Part shown: one piece after another, positions 21,484 through 33,186 of the stretch | Numbering within the stretch: the stretch's first letter is position 1 | How the letters are laid out: every line of letters begins with the position of its first letter | Assembly: GCF_020906515.1 (NCBI RefSeq) | Contig: NC_085849.1 | Span: forward strand, 310,001 to 374,000 | Direction of reading: 5' to 3' | Origin: Vanrija pseudolonga | Taxonomy: Eukaryota > Basidiomycota > Tremellomycetes > Trichosporonales > Trichosporonaceae | DNA: 64,000 nucleotides | Program-made: the position numbers and the translations under genes | Notes under the pieces: generated by a model | What the model was told of the DNA's origin: nothing | Seen by the model: only the letters and a program-made list of their open reading frames with translations | Databases searched by the model: none

Positions 21484-22492
21484 GGCGTGGCGTTGTACAC
21501 TTGATGTATGTCTGCAGAATGAGGCGTGGGGCACGGTGTCAGGCCGAGGGAGTCGGGCAGCAGCAACACAGAAGGCGCTCGGCCGACGGAGTCAAGAGGG
21601 AGAAGCGCACGTTAACGCCGACCAAGTGGACGAGTTCGACGGACACTTCAAAGTCGCCTGCCCTCGAAGCCCCGCTCGCACCAAGCCGCGCAACACCCTC
21701 CTCCAGGCCACAGCAGCCCCCGAACATGTCGCACGCACTCCACCCCGTGGCCCATCTCAAACACCAGGGTGGGGCAAGACACGCCGCAAGACACCCCGCA
21801 AGACAGTTTGGGCGACCCAGGCCCAAAAATACATGTACCAACCACCGCGAAGACGCCACGGCGCGCGGCGGGCGCCAGCGCAGCTGAGCACGCGCCCTGG
21901 GTATTCCATGTTCGTCTAGCTGGCAGCGCAGCGCAGTCAGTCTAGCCTGTCGCATCCCCGGGCCTCCGCATCCCCGCATGCATCCCCACCCTTGCCTTGC
22001 CGCAGGCACTACGCGACAGACGACGGAAGCATGAATTGGTCTCACTCAGGTGATCTGATAAGGCCGAGTAACGATGGTGGAGGCCGAGCAAAGCAAGTGT
22101 GGCGCCGCGCGGCGCTTGTGCCGGCAATCTAGGCGCCGAGGCCGGAGAAGAAATGTGCGTTCCGATGGACGCTGCTGCATCAATGTGCGTGTGTGCCCTT
22201 GGTGGATGTGCCGAGGTGCTCTCGTGTTCGAGCGAGTGAGCGAGGCGTGGCTCGTATGTGCATGGGTTGTCGATCAGCGCGAGGTGGATGCTTGTCTGCC
22301 CCAGTGGTCTGCTCGTTGACCGTCGTGGCGGACTACCGTGGCAGCGTCGGCGTGAGCAAGCCAACTCCGCGTCGCGCCCACACCCCACCCACTCGTGAGT
22401 CGCCATGTATGCATGTGCAGACCCGCTGGCCATGTCTATATGTACGACTACAAAATAGTAGCCAAGAGGGAGGTGGTGGCAGCAGCAGCAGC
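21484..22492. other. Convergent 3' spacer, 1009 bp
   Basis: Lies between the stop codons of the dioxygenase and the minus-strand glucanase. Frames on both strands are Arg/Pro/Cys rich and unsupported. No RNA gene was recognised. Confidence 0.5.
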
Positions 22493-24265
22493 CTAGTTGC
22501 CGTTCCAGCCACCGTTGCCGCCGCCGCCGCCGTTGCCTCCCTTCTTGCCACCCTTCTTGCCGCCTCCACCACCGTTATTGTTACCGTTACCGCTGTTGTT
22601 ACCGTTGCTGTTGTCGTTACCGTTGTTGTTCCACGAGTTACCGCTGTCACCACCGTTGTTGTTGTTGTTGTTCGAGTTGTCGCCGCCGCTGCTGCTGCCA
22701 CCCCCGTTGTTGTTGTTGTTGGTGGCCACAGCGCCGCCGCCACCACCGCCGCAGAGCGACTCGTAAGAGTACGTGTGCTTTGTGGGGTCCTGGGGGATCC
22801 AGCCGTTGGCAAGCGAGTCCTTGTAGCTCCACTCTGCGCTGTTCTCCGTCTTCCAGCACCAGAAGGTCCATCCGGCGCCAAACTTCTCGAAAGTCTGCGT
22901 CTGGACGTCGAAGAAGCGGCGGAGGAAGTCGCCGTAGTTGTCGGTACCGAGGTTGTTGCCGCCGATGGCGAGCGACCACTCGGCAGCCATGACGGGCTTG
23001 TTGGCGCCGGTGAAGAGGCCGGCGGCGTCGCACACGCGCTGGATCTGGCCCTGCCAGTTGAGCGCTTGCACTGCGGGGTCGAACGCGTGGTAGTAGTGCG
23101 TGTCCATGATGAGGTTCTTGTCGCCATTGTTGTCGCCGTTCCAGTAGGAAGGGGTCATGAAGGCGTCGTGGAGGATGACGGTGATCGTGCTGTCCGCCTG
23201 GCGGACAACGTTGATGGCCTGGTTGTGGTAGCCGCGGAGGGCATCGATGAGGTTGCCGCCCTTGAAGCCGGCGGGCTCGTTGAGCAGGAAGATGGCCGTG
23301 ACCGTCTGGCGGTACTGGGCCTGCGTGTACTTTTGAGCAATCTGGGAGATGACCTTGACGGTGAAGTCGACGTAGGACTGCTGGTTGGGCCAGTTCATGT
23401 CGCCCGCGTGGCCCGAGTTGTCGAAGCCGTTCTGCGAGCCGGGGGCACCGTGCAGGTCAATGAGCACCTGGATGCCATACTGCTGCGCCCAGCCGATAGC
23501 CTTGTCGAGGTACGCCTGCGCACCAGTGATGTATGGCTCGCCATCGTAGAGGGCGAACGCCCACGTGCCGATGGGGATACGGACAGAGTTGAGGCCGGCG
23601 GCCGCGATCTGGCGGAAGTCGTCCTGGGTGATCCAGGTGTCCCAGTGCTGCTGGAGCAGCTGGGTCGCATGGCCCTTGTCCTGGTTCTGACCCCAGGTCC
23701 ACTCATCGACAGGGCCGCCGCTTGCCTTCGAGAACAATGAGGGAGTGATCCACTGTTCAAGAACAAGCCACTGTTTCATGTGTCAGTGCGAGATCCCCGA
23801 TCTCCAACGACGATCCATGCGGAGCACGGAGGAAGAGCTTGGACTCACGCCACCCAGGTTGACGCCTCGCAACTTGTCGGTCTGCGGCCGTGGGGGCTTG
23901 GCCGAGAGGTCAGTGCCCGCGTTTCCGTTTGACGCCGAGCTCGAGGTCGTGGGGGAGCTGGACCACGCCGAGGTGGTGGTGGTCGGTGCTGGCGCCCACG
24001 AGTCGGTGTTGTCGTTCCACGAGCCGTCGCTGTTGCTGTTGCCACTGTTGTCCCACGAGCTGCCGTCGTTCGAGTTCCAGTCGGACGTAGCAGTGGTGGT
24101 CGGCAGCGCAGTGTACGTGTCCCACTTGTGGGCGTTGGGGAGCTGGTGATTGTACCGCTTGGGCTGGAGGTGGTGGGTGAGGACGACGGGTGCCGCCACA
24201 CTCAGCTGGGAGAGGCTGAGGAGGGAGAGCGAGAGAATTGTTGCGGCCTGCGCAATGGGGCTCAT
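22493..24265 (-). CDS. Secreted GH5 exo-beta-1,3-glucanase-like protein
   Basis: Two exons on the minus strand, 24265-23849 and 23770-22493, with a 78-bp intron splitting RGVNLGG from WLVLEQWITPSLF, a hallmark of GH5 subfamily 9. The product has 564 residues. Residues 1-25 are a signal peptide (ILSLSLLSLSQLSVAAP). A Ser/Thr/Asn-rich stretch of about 100 residues precedes the catalytic domain. The acid/base is E304 in FLLNEPAG and the nucleophile E403 in MAAEWSLA; the HDAF and THYYHAFD motifs are present. The last 90 residues are Gly/Asn runs. Related enzymes trim or remodel cell-wall beta-1,3-glucan at the cell surface. No GPI signal is visible at the end. Confidence 0.92.
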
Positions 24266-26193
24266 CGTGGGCAGTTGTGTGTTGGGGGGTAGGGGGAGGG
24301 GGATGGGAGTGAGGATTAGAGGAGGGGGGTAGTAGTAGTACTATCTACGCGCTGCAATGCCAGTTGCAGAAACGAGGGTGCGCAAACCGGTTGCGAGGAC
24401 CAGACCAGCCAGTGGTGCTTATAGTAGGTGAAGAGGATGAGTAGGATGTTGTATGCCCGCATTGTGTTAGCACGGTCGCACTTATGTACGGGCATATGCA
24501 TCTTTGCACACTTGCAGCCATCCAGGCCGCCAAGGTGCGCAGTGCTCATGAGCGCGAGCCAGCAGCGCCACCGGGTCCGCCAAGAAAGCGGTCGCGTCCC
24601 GTCCAATGCAACATGGGCAGGGCCTAATGCCATTAGACGTGGGCAGCAGCGTCAAGGTATCCGGGCAGAGGTTGTGGCCACGGCCGGCAAAGTATAGCGC
24701 ATGCGAGCCCGGGCAACAAAGCCGCATTCCAGTCTACATTCCCTGGTGCCAGGGCTGTAACAAATGCATCTGGCGACGCGCTAGCCCTGACATGAACAGT
24801 GAAGTCTCAGGGAGCACATTGTCTTTGCTGGGTTCATTGCCGCACCCAAGAGTGAGAGTGCTGCTGCCCCCCCTGCCTGCCAGCTGGCACCGTGATGGCG
24901 GGTGGGCTTGGCCCCCCTGGTGCGGGCTCGGCGGCGTAGAAGCTCTGCGCGGGCAGCGAAGACGCCACGCCACGCATACGCGCTCGCTGCGGGTGAATAC
25001 AACTCGACCTGACCCATCCATGCATGCACACATGGGCGCTGGCGCTCCACGCATCCAGCATGCAGCCGCCTGCCTGGGTGACTGCCTGCCTAGCGTGGCC
25101 CAAAACCCCGGGCATGGCGTCTTTACTGGTTCACTAGTGACGAGTGCAAGGAACAACGCTACGGCTTGGCCGGGTTTCTCGCATCTCGCACATGGCACAC
25201 ACGGCGAGTACATGCTGCATGCTGCCGGCTGCGCGCTGCACGCTGCATGGCATGCATGGGGGCACAATCGGCGCATCTTGGCGGCATCTTGGGCAAGCAC
25301 CCATCCATCCATTCACCGACCACCTACGTCACCTTGCAACTCTTCGAATGATCCACTGCTCCCCGAGACGGGACGCAAAGTTGTGGTAACCTCGTCTTAT
25401 CCAGCTGGAAACAATGCTATTAACGACATGACGGGCTGCCCGTGTCCGCGGTCCGCTTCATCCCTCTGCGCCGTCAGGCAAGACCACCCCGGTGGCGCTG
25501 ATGGCGTCGAGTCGCGCGTCTGCATGCTTCCCACGCTACATGACCGTTCTTCGGCTATGTTTCAGTGGGTGCGCAGGTGCAGGTGTGAGCTGCTGTTGGC
25601 TGTGGGGTAATGCACAATGACGCCTGATGCCGGTGGCGTCGATCCGGAGCGAGCGAGCGAGCAGCGTCGGAGAAACCGTCATTGTGTGACGCACAAAGAG
25701 AGACAAGAGACCACACTACACCCAGAGCAGGCAGCGACAGCGTCCAACATGCCGCCAGTTGTCCGGTAACCAGAGACATTGTACAGGGCCGTCTGTGGCC
25801 TGTGGGCTCCTTGCCCAGGTTCTTGATGCACTTCTGGCGCCACTTCGCGTAAGATACTGCATACTAGCCGTTGGAATATAACCGCAAGTAACCAGGCGGG
25901 GCTAGGTGGGGGTTAAGTGAGCCGCCAATGGGGCATTGGGGCGCCGCAGAGTAGCTAGCTAGCAAGCACATTGCGCGTTGGCTGCTCGCGCTGCTCGGTG
26001 ATGAACATTACTTTCGAGTCACGCGACGGCAGTGTCGGCCACGCAATCCTCTTGTTGCCCGGGGCCCACCTTGTCGTTCTCGGCATCGGCCATTGTGCTT
26101 AACCATATTCATCGACACAAGATCGCTCCTTCAACATTCCTTGGGTCCTGCACCATTGTGCTCGTCGGACATTACACTACTACAAAAAGCAAA
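24266..26193. other. Gene-poor spacer, 1928 bp
   Basis: Upstream of the glucanase and downstream of the sugar porter. The 5' flank of the glucanase is a strong purine tract on the plus strand (24270-24340), pyrimidine in the mRNA sense, with a TATAAG at about 24417-24422 read on the minus strand. A 334-codon plus frame at 24606-25610 is not accepted because its composition is non-protein-like. Nothing else is recognised. Confidence 0.5.
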
Positions 26194-28215
26194 CTAGGCG
26201 TACGTCGCATCGTCCCTGTCGAAGCGGCTCTTGCTGGTGAGGGGAGGGATGGGGGTAGGGCGGCCGCAGCACAGGTACTTCTTGATCATGTAGGGGAGCC
26301 AGGTGCCGGTCTGGTACTTCATGTACTCGGACGTGGGGACGCTAAAGACCTCGTCGAGCTCTTCAAGCGTCAGGGCCTTGGTCTCTGGCACCCAGAGGAA
26401 GATCCAAATGAATGCGAGCACGTTCATGCCCGCGTAGAAGCAGAAGGCGCCCACGGGGCCCATGGCACCCTTCATGCGGGGGAAGGTGAGGCCGAGAACG
26501 CCGGCGAAGATGAGGTTGATGAAGACCGAGAAGGCCATGCCCTGCTCACGCTGGATCGTCTGTGGCGGCGTGTCAGTGTGGCGTTCTGTAGATGTCTCAC
26601 AGCTATAACAACTCACAGGGAACACCTCGGCACCGTACAGGAAGCAGACGGGGCCCTCGCCGACCGAGTAGAAGGCAGTGAAGATGTAGATGAAGGTGGC
26701 AGCGAGGCCGAGACGCGTCTGGCCAACAGGAAGAATGAAGACGAGGCCGGTCGCGAGCAGGAAGATGGCCATGCCGGGGAACGTGGCGAGGAGGAGGGCA
26801 CGACGGCCGAAGGTGTCGATCGTGAAGACGGCAGGGATGGCGAAGGCAAAGTTGAGCGCACCGAAACCGAGCGAGGCGTAGAGGGCCTGCGTGTCGCTCG
26901 AGCCCGACTCTTTGAAGACGGTCGACGAGTAGAACGAGATGACTTGGGTGGGTTAGCGGTTGTGGCTGGGCCCCCGGCCCGTGCAGACTCACTGTTGATA
27001 CCGCACATCTGCTGGGCAAGCATGACGGTGCCGGCGGCGAGCGTGGCACGGCGGATACGGGGCACGCGGAAGCAGACGAGGAGACGGGAAACGTAGCCAG
27101 CACCCTGCGCCTCGGCCTTCTCCTCCTCGTACAGGACGTGCGAGTAGTAGAGGTCACGGGCGGCGATGATGGGGTGGAGGCGGAGCTTCTTCATGGACAC
27201 GACGGCCTCGGCGTAGCGGCCCTTCTTCATCAGCCAACGGGGCGACTCGGGCGAGAAGTAGATGAACATGGCGAGGCTGGGGTTCGTCAGCGGGGGTCTT
27301 GGCTGACGCCGAAGGGGACACTTACGGAAGAGCAGGGATGAAGGCCGAACCGAGCTGCAGCCTCCACGCGATTTTTCCGACGTCCTTGACCACGACGTTG
27401 GCGGCGAAGCCGAGGAAGATACCGAAACAGACCCAGAGCTGCCAGCCCATGGTGAGCGCACCACGGATGGGGGTCGGCGCCATCTCGGCGGCGTAGATGG
27501 GGACCGTGGCGGCCTTGGCGCCGATTCCGATGCCCATGACGATACGGATGGCGATCATCGAGCCCCAGTTCTTGGCGAAGCCGGACGCGATGGGCGTCGC
27601 GATGAGGATCAGCGCCGTGAGGAAGATCTCACCACGGCGGCCGAGGTAGTGGTTGAGCGGGTCGGAGAGCCACACGCCGGGCAGCGCGCCGGCGAGGTAC
27701 GGCACCGAGTTGATGATGCCGATGATCCACTCGTTCCAGTCTGCGTTGGGTGCGCGCTCGCCGTTCGGCAGGGTGGTGGCGATGCCAAACTCCTGCGGGA
27801 AGGAGAGGTTGGCGCCGTTCGAGCCCGTCTGGTCCCAGCCCTGGCAGGCGGCGCCGAGCGCGCAGATGAACATGGCGAAATAGAGCATCTTCGTGCCGGC
27901 CCACTTGTGGTTCTTCTCATAGTCGAGCGCGGCGACGTCGTCGTCCGTCAGCTGGGGGATCGCGCCAAAGTTGTCCGGGTCACGCGCGACGAGACTCGCG
28001 CGCGCAAACAGGTCGGCGTCGTCGTTGAGTCCGACGCTCTCGGCCCACGACTTGGCGCTCTGCGCCACGCTCTCGGGCGAGTAGCGCTGCAGCGGGTTGA
28101 CGACCTGCAGGTTGCCCACCGCGTGGCTGCCGCGACGGGCCGCACCATCGGCAGTCGACTCGCGGTGCTCCTGGTATGCCTTGAACTCTTTAGGGTTGGA
28201 TCCCGAGTCGGACAT
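26194..28215 (-). CDS. Sugar-porter family MFS transporter
   Basis: Four exons on the minus strand: 28215-27326, 27276-26993, 26942-26617 and 26559-26194 (introns 49, 50 and 57 bp); 621 residues. A long cytosolic N-terminus of about 110 residues precedes twelve helices. Sugar-porter signatures are all there: GRRGEIFLTALI, the central ESPRWLMKKGRY, GRRALLLATFPG and the terminal PETKALTLEELDEVF. The first helix reads ALGAACQGWDQTGSNGANL, a variant shared by basidiomycete inositol/polyol and sugar porters. It probably imports a hexose, polyol or related solute by proton symport at the plasma membrane; the substrate is not determined by these motifs. The ATG at 28215 is the first in frame. Confidence 0.9.
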
Positions 28216-28271
28216 GTTGTTGTTGCTGTTACTGGGGGGCAAGCAGTCGCCCACGCACCATCGTTGCCCGC

Positions 28272-28277
28272 TTTATA
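28272..28277 (-). promoter_or_regulatory. TATA box of the sugar-porter gene
   Basis: TATAAA on the minus strand, 57 bp upstream of the ATG at 28215, a usual distance for a fungal TATA promoter. Confidence 0.5.
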
Positions 28278-30293
28278 CGTTTTGCACCCAGCTCCACCCA
28301 GCTCTCCTCACGCGACCCCCGCGCCCCACTGGGCCGCCTCGGGGCACACACCCACCCCATGTTGGGCCGTTACCGCCGGCCCCCGACGCCTACCCTTTCC
28401 AGCCTGCGCTCGTGGGGCAGAGGGAGGGGTGTGTCCCGGCGGCGCAGAGGTGCCCGCATGTCGCTGCACCAGCTCCAACCCGTGTCGACACGCCTTGCTC
28501 GTGCCAAGGCCAGCTCGACGAATGGCTGAGGACGCAGGCGGACGAGCCGCAAAAAATGAGGCGAGCCAAAAAGTCTTGGACGTTTCTTGGCGCCACTTTG
28601 TTGTGGAGCAAGCCGCTCATGGGCCGCAAGCTCCCGCCGGCGGCATCGTGATTCAGGAAAAAACTGGCGAGCTCCCGCCGGCTATGGTCGGGTGAGTCGT
28701 GTGCAGCGAGGATGCAATGCTGAGTGAGCGCAACGACGAGGTGCTCGAAGACTGCACGAAGAACGCTGCAGCGAGTCGCTCGCTACCATGTTTATCTGAT
28801 CTGATACTGGGTGACCGACCAACGCCTGATCGACGCCGATCAAGACACATGCATCATGGCGATGACGGTCGGCCCCGGATGACCCCAGTCCGACAGTGGC
28901 AGGGCCGGCGCTCGCTCCACTCTGCCTGATCCGAGAGCCGTGCAGCAGCCGTGCCGACCGACCGACTGACCAATTCGAAACGAAACGAGCTGGGCCGCGC
29001 CAAGCAAACAACCTCGAACCTGGCAAAGGCACCCAAACGCCTCGCCAATGCCGCAGGGCATGACGCAGTCGTGATGAGGTACCGCACCCGCGCCACCCTA
29101 CACCCCTCCAAGCACAGAGAACAGTCGGCCCACGTTGTTGCGACCACGAGAGCGGGCGAGCGGGCCCGCGCCTCCGCTCGACACGCCTGCTCGCTGTCAT
29201 AGGCGGCCCTCGGCGCACTGTCACCTCGTATCGGAGCACGCTCGGAGCAGCGGTCGCCGACGACAGACGGCGGCGTCTGCTGACCTGACCTTGCTTGACC
29301 GACGGCTATACGCGGGCTACATCCCCCGCAGCAACTTCCCCTGGCTACAACTCGGCCGTCCACCTTTCCGACGAGTACCGCATCCAGCCAGATCTGTCAC
29401 TGCTCCTGACACGACTCACACGACGCCTCCTGTTCGCGCGCCAATGCATAGCAGCAGCACAGCAGGCAGCGGCAGTTACCGGCGGCAACACTTTGCGAGC
29501 CGGCGGCGAGCGCGCACGGCGGGCCAGCGCGGCATGTGGGGGTTTTGGCAGGCCGCGGCCTTGGCGTCTTGGCATGCGCGCCGTTGCCAACGACACTGCC
29601 TGATTCTCGGCTCTCACAACCTCGGTATGTCAGCTTCCGCCTCCGCACACGCTCACGGCCTAGCCTTGGCGCCTCGCTAAGTGGTTGCTTTCGCGAGCTG
29701 CCAAGCACGCAGCATCGCAAAAGTGCCAATGCCGCCGGCTAGCGCGTTCGCCCCTGCTATCTGACACAGGTCGCAGCCAGGCATGGGGCTAGAGCGCTGT
29801 CAGGTGCCGCCGGCGGCGATTCGATATCGGCGAGTGGGGTGGGTGGGTCGGCTAGGTGGGCAGGGATCTCGCTGACCCGATTGGCGAGGGGTAGGGGAAC
29901 GATCAGCGAGCGAGTCTGCGAGAGGGCGAGCTCGGCAGAGCCACCTCGTCGTCAGGCTAGATGCCCACCATGCCACACACCCCATGTCCTTGTCAGATCC
30001 CTTTGCCTGACCCGTGTCATCTGCACGTGTGTCTTCAGTGACACACATAGCTCCGGGGAAGATGTGTTGATAAGGCCTCAGAGTGAGAGTTGAGGCGGTG
30101 AGGCGGGTGGGGCGACGAGGGAGACAGGCAGACACCCCGTATTGGGCCACGGTGGGGCACTAGGGGTTGGGGGCTGCCACTCGGGGCCACTGCGCCTTCC
30201 CAGCACGACGTCCGTGCCACACTCTTCCCTTCAGTTAGGAGTCCACTCGAACGGGGTCGTACAACTAACATATCATCACACTCTCACTCAACC
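28278..30293. other. Gene-poor spacer, 2016 bp
   Basis: Lies between the sugar porter and the small-protein array. Overlapping frames of 60-185 codons exist on both strands but none has a credible start, splice pattern or motif. No RNA gene or mobile element was recognised. Confidence 0.5.
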
Positions 30294-30692
30294 CTAGACA
30301 ACAAGGACACAGCCCACAGCCATCCACACGAGCGCAGCGAGGCCCAGCGTCGCCCGGCGCCCAGCCCCGTTCATACAGCTCATACTGGTGACGGTCTTGT
30401 TCTCGTTCGCGCACGCGTCCCACGACTCGACCTGCGCAGTGAAGTTGGGCTTGAAGAGCGCCGGGTCGCGGGGGATAAGGAGGCACTGGTGCGTGTTGTT
30501 CGGCTGCTGGCTGGGCGGGAGGTATGGCATCGACGTGTTGGCCGTGTACACTGCGCCGTGGAGGCGCAGGCAGCACACGTCGGTGATGTCGTCCGAGTTG
30601 GTTGTGCATGCTGCGTAGCCTGGAGGAAGGGGGATGGGCCAGTACCCGCCTACCATGACGGAGGTGTTGGAGTAGCTTTGGGATGGGGCCAT
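30294..30692 (-). CDS. Array gene 1: small Cys-motif C-tail protein
   Basis: 132 residues when started at the CACAATGG ATG (30692); two ATGs 36 and 42 bp upstream are in frame but poorer in context. Cys pattern C29, C40-C41 (TTNSDDITDVCC), HQCLL, DACANE, MSCMN. It has five N-x-S/T sequons. GAGRR precedes the hydrophobic end ATLGLAALVWMAVGCVLVV. There is no hydrophobic N-terminus, so no classical secretion signal. Closest to array gene 2 (same YWPxPLPxGYAxC start). Function unknown. Confidence 0.8.
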   Translation of the reverse strand: MAPSQSYSNTSVMVGGYWPIPLPPGYAACTTNSDDITDVCCLRLHGAVYTANTSMPYLPPSQQPNNTHQCLLIPRDPALFKPNFTAQVESWDACANENKTVTSMSCMNGAGRRATLGLAALVWMAVGCVLVV

Positions 30693-31174
30693 TGTGGTGT
30701 TGGAGGGTGGCGTGGGGACAATGTCCATGGGCATCCAAAGGCGCTACTTATACCGCTCACGCCGGGCTCACTGATCCATAAAGACGGTGCCCGGCAACCA
30801 CTCGGGTCAAGTCCCGACGAAGCACGAAGAAGACGATGCCTCCCGGACGAGGCATGTGCCGCCACCGCCTCAGATAGTCGGCATACACGGCGCCACAGAG
30901 TGAGGCGGGCAGTGCCGCCCCACTCTGGCCCCCAACTGCACATGTGTGCACCAAGCAGCACCCAGCTCCTCGGAAACCGGAAAGCTCCTCCCATGGACAA
31001 CTCGGCTACCTATCTCATAACCCCCCAGAAGCCTTCCCAGCTGAACGCACTGTCAACGGCACAGCATCAACGCGCGTTCGTCCGTGCTGACGTGTTGCCC
31101 GCAGGGGGGAGGGCGCGGCCAACGATCAAAGCATTACAACTGCATTATCATATGACTATCCTCCACTCAACTCC
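30693..31174. promoter_or_regulatory. Spacer with TATA element of array gene 1
   Basis: TATAAGTAGCGC on the minus strand at 30741-30752, about 50 bp before the ATG. Near-identical elements precede array genes 5 and 7. The rest of the spacer shows no gene. Confidence 0.5.
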
Positions 31175-31558
31175 CTACACAGCAAGGACGAAGCCCACAG
31201 CGACCCAAACGAGTCCGACGAGCCCGAGGGAAGCCTTCCGCCCAGCGCCGTTTATGCACCGATTCATGCCGTAGCTGCCATTGGTGCGGTTCTCGTTGGT
31301 GCAGATCGACCACGCCTCCTCCGTGCCCACAAAGTACGGCTGGGAGTCCTTGGGCGGGATGATGAGGCAGTGATGCCAGTCCATTGCAGGCGGCTGGCCA
31401 AACGCGGCGGGGTTGAACTCGTAGATCGCGCCGTTGAGCTTCCGGCAGCACGCGTCCGTCACCGTGTCGTTGTCCGTGTTGCAGACCGCGTAGCCGGCCG
31501 GGAGGGGCACGGGCCAGTACGGGCCGGTGACGTTGCTCGAGTTGTGGGGAAAGTTCAT
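31175..31558 (-). CDS. Array gene 2: small Cys-motif C-tail protein
   Basis: 127 residues from the ATG in AGCACAATGAAC. It starts MNFPHNSSNVTGPYWPVPL, then AVCNTDNDTVTDACCRKLNGAIY. It has five sequons. The end is GAGRKASLGLVGLVWVAVGFVLAV, the cysteine of the tail replaced by Phe. Just upstream, GTAAGT...CCCTAG (38 bp) could be a leader intron with its acceptor four bases before the ATG. Confidence 0.8.
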   Translation of the reverse strand: MNFPHNSSNVTGPYWPVPLPAGYAVCNTDNDTVTDACCRKLNGAIYEFNPAAFGQPPAMDWHHCLIIPPKDSQPYFVGTEEAWSICTNENRTNGSYGMNRCINGAGRKASLGLVGLVWVAVGFVLAV

Positions 31559-32056
31559 TGTGCTAGGGGGTTGAGCATGATTGAAGCCTTCAGCACTTAC
31601 TTGTTCACTTGGTGTTGGTTGCTCGAGCGCGCTGAATTGCTGAAGAAGATAGGAAGCTGCTGGAATCGGCTTGGTGCCCCGCCGCCACTTTGCACATGAC
31701 TTAAGTACGCAACGCCACGGCGTCCCGAGCAGCGAGGACAATAGGCTCCGGATTAAGCCAAGTACCCCAGCCACCTCAACCATGCACGTCCCACGCTGCT
31801 GTATTGGATGAACGCGCAATGGCATAGGACGGTGGGGGAGAACGTGTCGCGCGACCACGGATCTCTCGCTGATTTTAGAACCTCGTGTTGGCTTGGCGGT
31901 GGTCAGTGCTTCCGGCCACCATCGGGCCGGCACGGTCTGCCATTGTTCGAGGCCCGCGCTCTGGCATGCTCTGCCCGATTGGGTGTGGCGTGAAGAGAAA
32001 GACACGGCCATCGCCGCTTACAACATGGAATACGATACCGAAATCCTTCCTACAGA
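31559..32056. other. Spacer between array genes 2 and 3, 498 bp
   Basis: Promoter and leader of array gene 2. A TTAAG-type element lies near 31700 on the minus strand. No other gene is seen. Confidence 0.4.
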
Positions 32057-32431
32057 CTAGAGCGCCAGCACACACCCAGCAGCGGCCCAAACGAGTACCA
32101 CCGCGCTGAGTGTTACTCGCCGCGAGCTGCCCGACGTACACCCGTACGACGAGCTGATGTTCGTCGCGAGCGTACACGCGCCCCACACCTTGTTCCGCGT
32201 CGTGAGGTCGTTGCTCCCGTTGCCTTGGAAGAGCAGGCAGTTGTGCCGGCTGATATCGGGCACGTCGTTGGGCAGGTTGCTCACCCACACCGCGCCACCG
32301 AGATGCGCGCAGCACGTGTCGGTTGCTGCGTCGGTATCGGTGTTGCATACTGATTGGCCTTGAAGTAAGGGTACGGGCCAGGTGGGGCCGAAGGAGACCC
32401 CTCTGCCGCGGGGGATGAGAGTGCTGGGCAT
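32057..32431 (-). CDS. Array gene 3: small Cys-motif C-tail protein
   Basis: 124 residues. The N-terminus is MPSTLIPRGRGVSFGPTWP. Core SVCNTDTDAATDTCCAHLGGAVW, then HNCLLFQG and WGACT. Only two sequons (NGS, NIS), fewer than its neighbours. Tail SSRRVTLSAVVLVWAAAGCVLAL. It is the most divergent of the subgroup formed by genes 1-4, but retains the full pattern. Confidence 0.78.
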   Translation of the reverse strand: MPSTLIPRGRGVSFGPTWPVPLLQGQSVCNTDTDAATDTCCAHLGGAVWVSNLPNDVPDISRHNCLLFQGNGSNDLTTRNKVWGACTLATNISSSYGCTSGSSRRVTLSAVVLVWAAAGCVLAL

Positions 32432-32808
32432 GTTGAGAGTTTGCGTGGCGGCTGTCGTTCGTTGGGTCGTGGGGTGATCGCCCCGACAAAGGACGCCGTC
32501 TTTTCTACCTCGCGTTTGGTGTCCGGAGGATGGCGTGCTATGCCCAAGTAATGATGCGTACGGCGCCGTGGCGGACATGATACCGTCATGCCGAGGCCTG
32601 TGCACGGCGTTGCATGTGGGTCTGCTCGGGTCGGCGCGGTAGGCAGCCACATTCGGAAATCCCACCTCCGCGAACCCGATGGTCGTCGGCTCGTGTTATC
32701 AGCTTCTTCCCAGTCTCCGACCGGAGTATCTTTACTGGCACTACGGGATCCGTCTCTATTCATGACAGGAAGCTAATGCCAGCCGTACTACATGCAAGCA
32801 AGTGGGGT
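32432..32808. other. Spacer between array genes 3 and 4, 377 bp
   Basis: No TATA element could be placed confidently. No gene is seen. Confidence 0.4.
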
Positions 32809-33186
32809 TCACACCGCCAAGACACACCCGATCGCGACCCAAACCAAGCCCGCAAGACCCAGCATTGCGCGCTTAGACGCCCCACTACCGGTCCTACACG
32901 AGACCGCGGTGCTGTTTCCACTTGATACGACGCACAAGCGCCAGTTCTCGGCGGTAACGTTGAGCAATTCGGAGGGGTGCCCCCGTTGTTGGAGCGGGAG
33001 ACAGTGGTGTCGGTTGACGGTCGGGTCGTCGCTGGTGTAGTTGGCGACGTAGAGCGCGCCGTGCAGCTGCCGGCAGCACGCGTCGGTCACGTAGTCGTTG
33101 TCGCAGGTGCAGATGAGTTGGTTGGGGAGGAGGAAGAGGCCGTCGGAGTGGGTGTAGCCCCTTGTACGGGCGAGGAGCGACGACAT
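32809..33186 (-). CDS. Array gene 4: small Cys-motif C-tail protein
   Basis: 125 residues from the ATG in AACACAATGTCG. Core ICTCDNDYVTDACCRQLHGALY has an extra cysteine two residues after the first. HHCLPL, RLCVVS and VSCRTG supply the later cysteines. Three sequons. Tail ASKRAMLGLAGLVWVAIGCVLAV. It lacks the YWPxPL segment of genes 1 and 2. Confidence 0.8.
   Translation of the reverse strand: MSSLLARTRGYTHSDGLFLLPNQLICTCDNDYVTDACCRQLHGALYVANYTSDDPTVNRHHCLPLQQRGHPSELLNVTAENWRLCVVSSGNSTAVSCRTGSGASKRAMLGLAGLVWVAIGCVLAV

Noticed and set aside
20284-21534. 416-codon frame antisense to the dioxygenase
   Set aside because: Shadow of a strongly GC3-biased coding gene; no start or motif of its own.
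22193-23740. 515-codon frame antisense to the GH5 gene
   Set aside because: It mirrors the codon structure of the real gene; Val/Ala/Arg-rich content is the expected reverse complement of its Asn/Gly repeats.
24606-25610. 334-codon plus-strand frame
   Set aside because: Composition (Trp, His, Cys, Arg, Ser mixed evenly), no domain, no hydrophobic or charged organisation and overlapping frames on the other strand; most likely a chance frame in GC-rich DNA.
26032-27096. 354-codon frame antisense to the sugar porter
   Set aside because: It crosses real exon-intron boundaries of the transporter and has an Arg/Glu/Gly-rich shadow composition.
31559-32011. N-terminal extension of array gene 2 including a hydrophobic VEVAGVLGLIRSLLSSLLG segment as a signal peptide
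   Set aside because: No comparable extension exists in the other copies, and the likely leader intron and CACAATG start lie downstream of it.
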